From Prevotella sp. CAG:617 (GTDB lineage Bacteria > Bacteroidota > Bacteroidia > Bacteroidales > Bacteroidaceae), in contig FR903611.1 of the NCBI GenBank assembly GCA_000438115.1, forward strand, positions 2,611 to 8,096: a stretch of DNA of 5,486 bases, in the 5' to 3' direction. A program made the translations under genes and the position numbers. The notes below the pieces were generated by a model that had not been told where the DNA came from, ran no database searches, and saw only the letters and a list, made by a program, of their open reading frames with translations. Positions 5,323 to 5,486 of the stretch are shown one piece after another (the stretch's first letter is position 1; each line of letters starts with the position of its first letter).

Positions 5323-5395
5323 TTTAGCCGGCACTTAAAATCTTTTACCCGGCTCCTGTTTTCTTTTACCCGGCTTGTTATTTTTTTTAGCCGCC
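5323..5395. repeat. Four 21-bp-phased TTTA(C/G)CCG(G/C)C repeats
   Basis: The core begins at 5323 (TTTAGCCGGC), 5344 (TTTACCCGGC), 5365 (TTTACCCGGC) and 5386 (TTTAGCCGCC), always exactly 21 bp apart. The middle two units share a perfect 14-bp TCTTTTACCCGGCT (5341-5354 and 5362-5375). The sequence between cores is less conserved. Equal spacing at two helical turns puts all cores on one face of the DNA, as in arrays of protein-binding sites or iterons. Confidence 0.7.
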
Positions 5396-5486
5396 ACCTT
5401 TTTCCGGTTGCGCTCCTCTCCGACCGCCACCGGCTGCCGCAATGCGCTGAAAGCAGGGGAGACTGGAAAAAACTTATGGGAAACTT

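Larger units (their letters stand above)
4696..5486. other. Long repeat-rich region upstream of nrdD, no convincing gene
   Basis: About 790 bp without a recognisable gene on either strand. The content is a leader of about 295 nt for nrdD, an 18-bp inverted repeat (4733-4750/5078-5095), a -7 box facing nrdD, short direct repeats of ATTAATCA, a long hairpin at 5049-5094, one doubtful small membrane-protein frame at 5137-5292, and a 21-bp phased repeat at 5323-5395. Base composition is more AT-rich and poly-A/T-rich than the genes. Confidence 0.75.

Noticed and set aside
5298..5486. Minus-strand open frame entering from the right edge (62 residues, stop at 5298-5300), considered as the end of a gene to the right
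   Set aside because: Very basic low-complexity composition with 7-residue echoes that simply reflect the 21-bp repeat. No domain features. Cannot be settled without sequence beyond the window.

Overview
The window looks like a chromosomal segment of a gut- or mouth-type Bacteroidales bacterium, Bacteroides/Prevotella-like, with fairly GC-rich coding sequence. Evidence for this is a GH32 lipoprotein with a DUF4980-like N-terminal region, A-rich leaders in place of Shine-Dalgarno sites at most starts, perfect matches to the Bacteroides -7 box TAnnTTTG, and an anaerobic (class III) ribonucleotide reductase. The genus cannot be fixed from this sequence. All four recognisable genes are on the minus strand.

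Layout, left to right in window coordinates (transcription runs right to left). 1-1208: the N-terminal 402 residues of a GH32 fructan/sucrose hydrolase lipoprotein, cut by the window edge. 1209-1768: a 560-bp intergenic region with a candidate -7 box for the GH32 gene, GC-rich hairpins, an AT-rich cluster of overlapping dyads, a degenerate 42-bp tandem repeat and the terminator of the next gene. 1769-2044: a small ABM-family (quinol-monooxygenase-like) protein. 2108-2578: nrdG. 2572-4695: nrdD. 4696-5486: about 790 bp with no convincing gene but much repeat structure.

nrdD and nrdG overlap by 7 bp and form the anaerobic dNTP-synthesis unit: NrdG is the radical-SAM activase that installs the glycyl radical on NrdD. 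The ABM gene follows nrdG after 63 bp with no strong terminator between them, and a clear intrinsic terminator lies just after it, so nrdD-nrdG-ABM may be one transcript. The GH32 gene lies beyond that terminator and is probably a separate unit.

The most interesting part is the DNA upstream of nrdD. A perfect 18-bp inverted repeat (4733-4750 and 5078-5095) encloses 327 bp that hold the only perfect TAnnTTTG box seen there, pointing at nrdD. This is the geometry of a Bacteroidales invertible promoter. A third, near-identical copy of the repeat forms a long hairpin with the right arm. Further right, four copies of a TTTA(C/G)CCG(G/C)C core recur at exactly 21-bp intervals. These are sequence observations; the functions are inferred.
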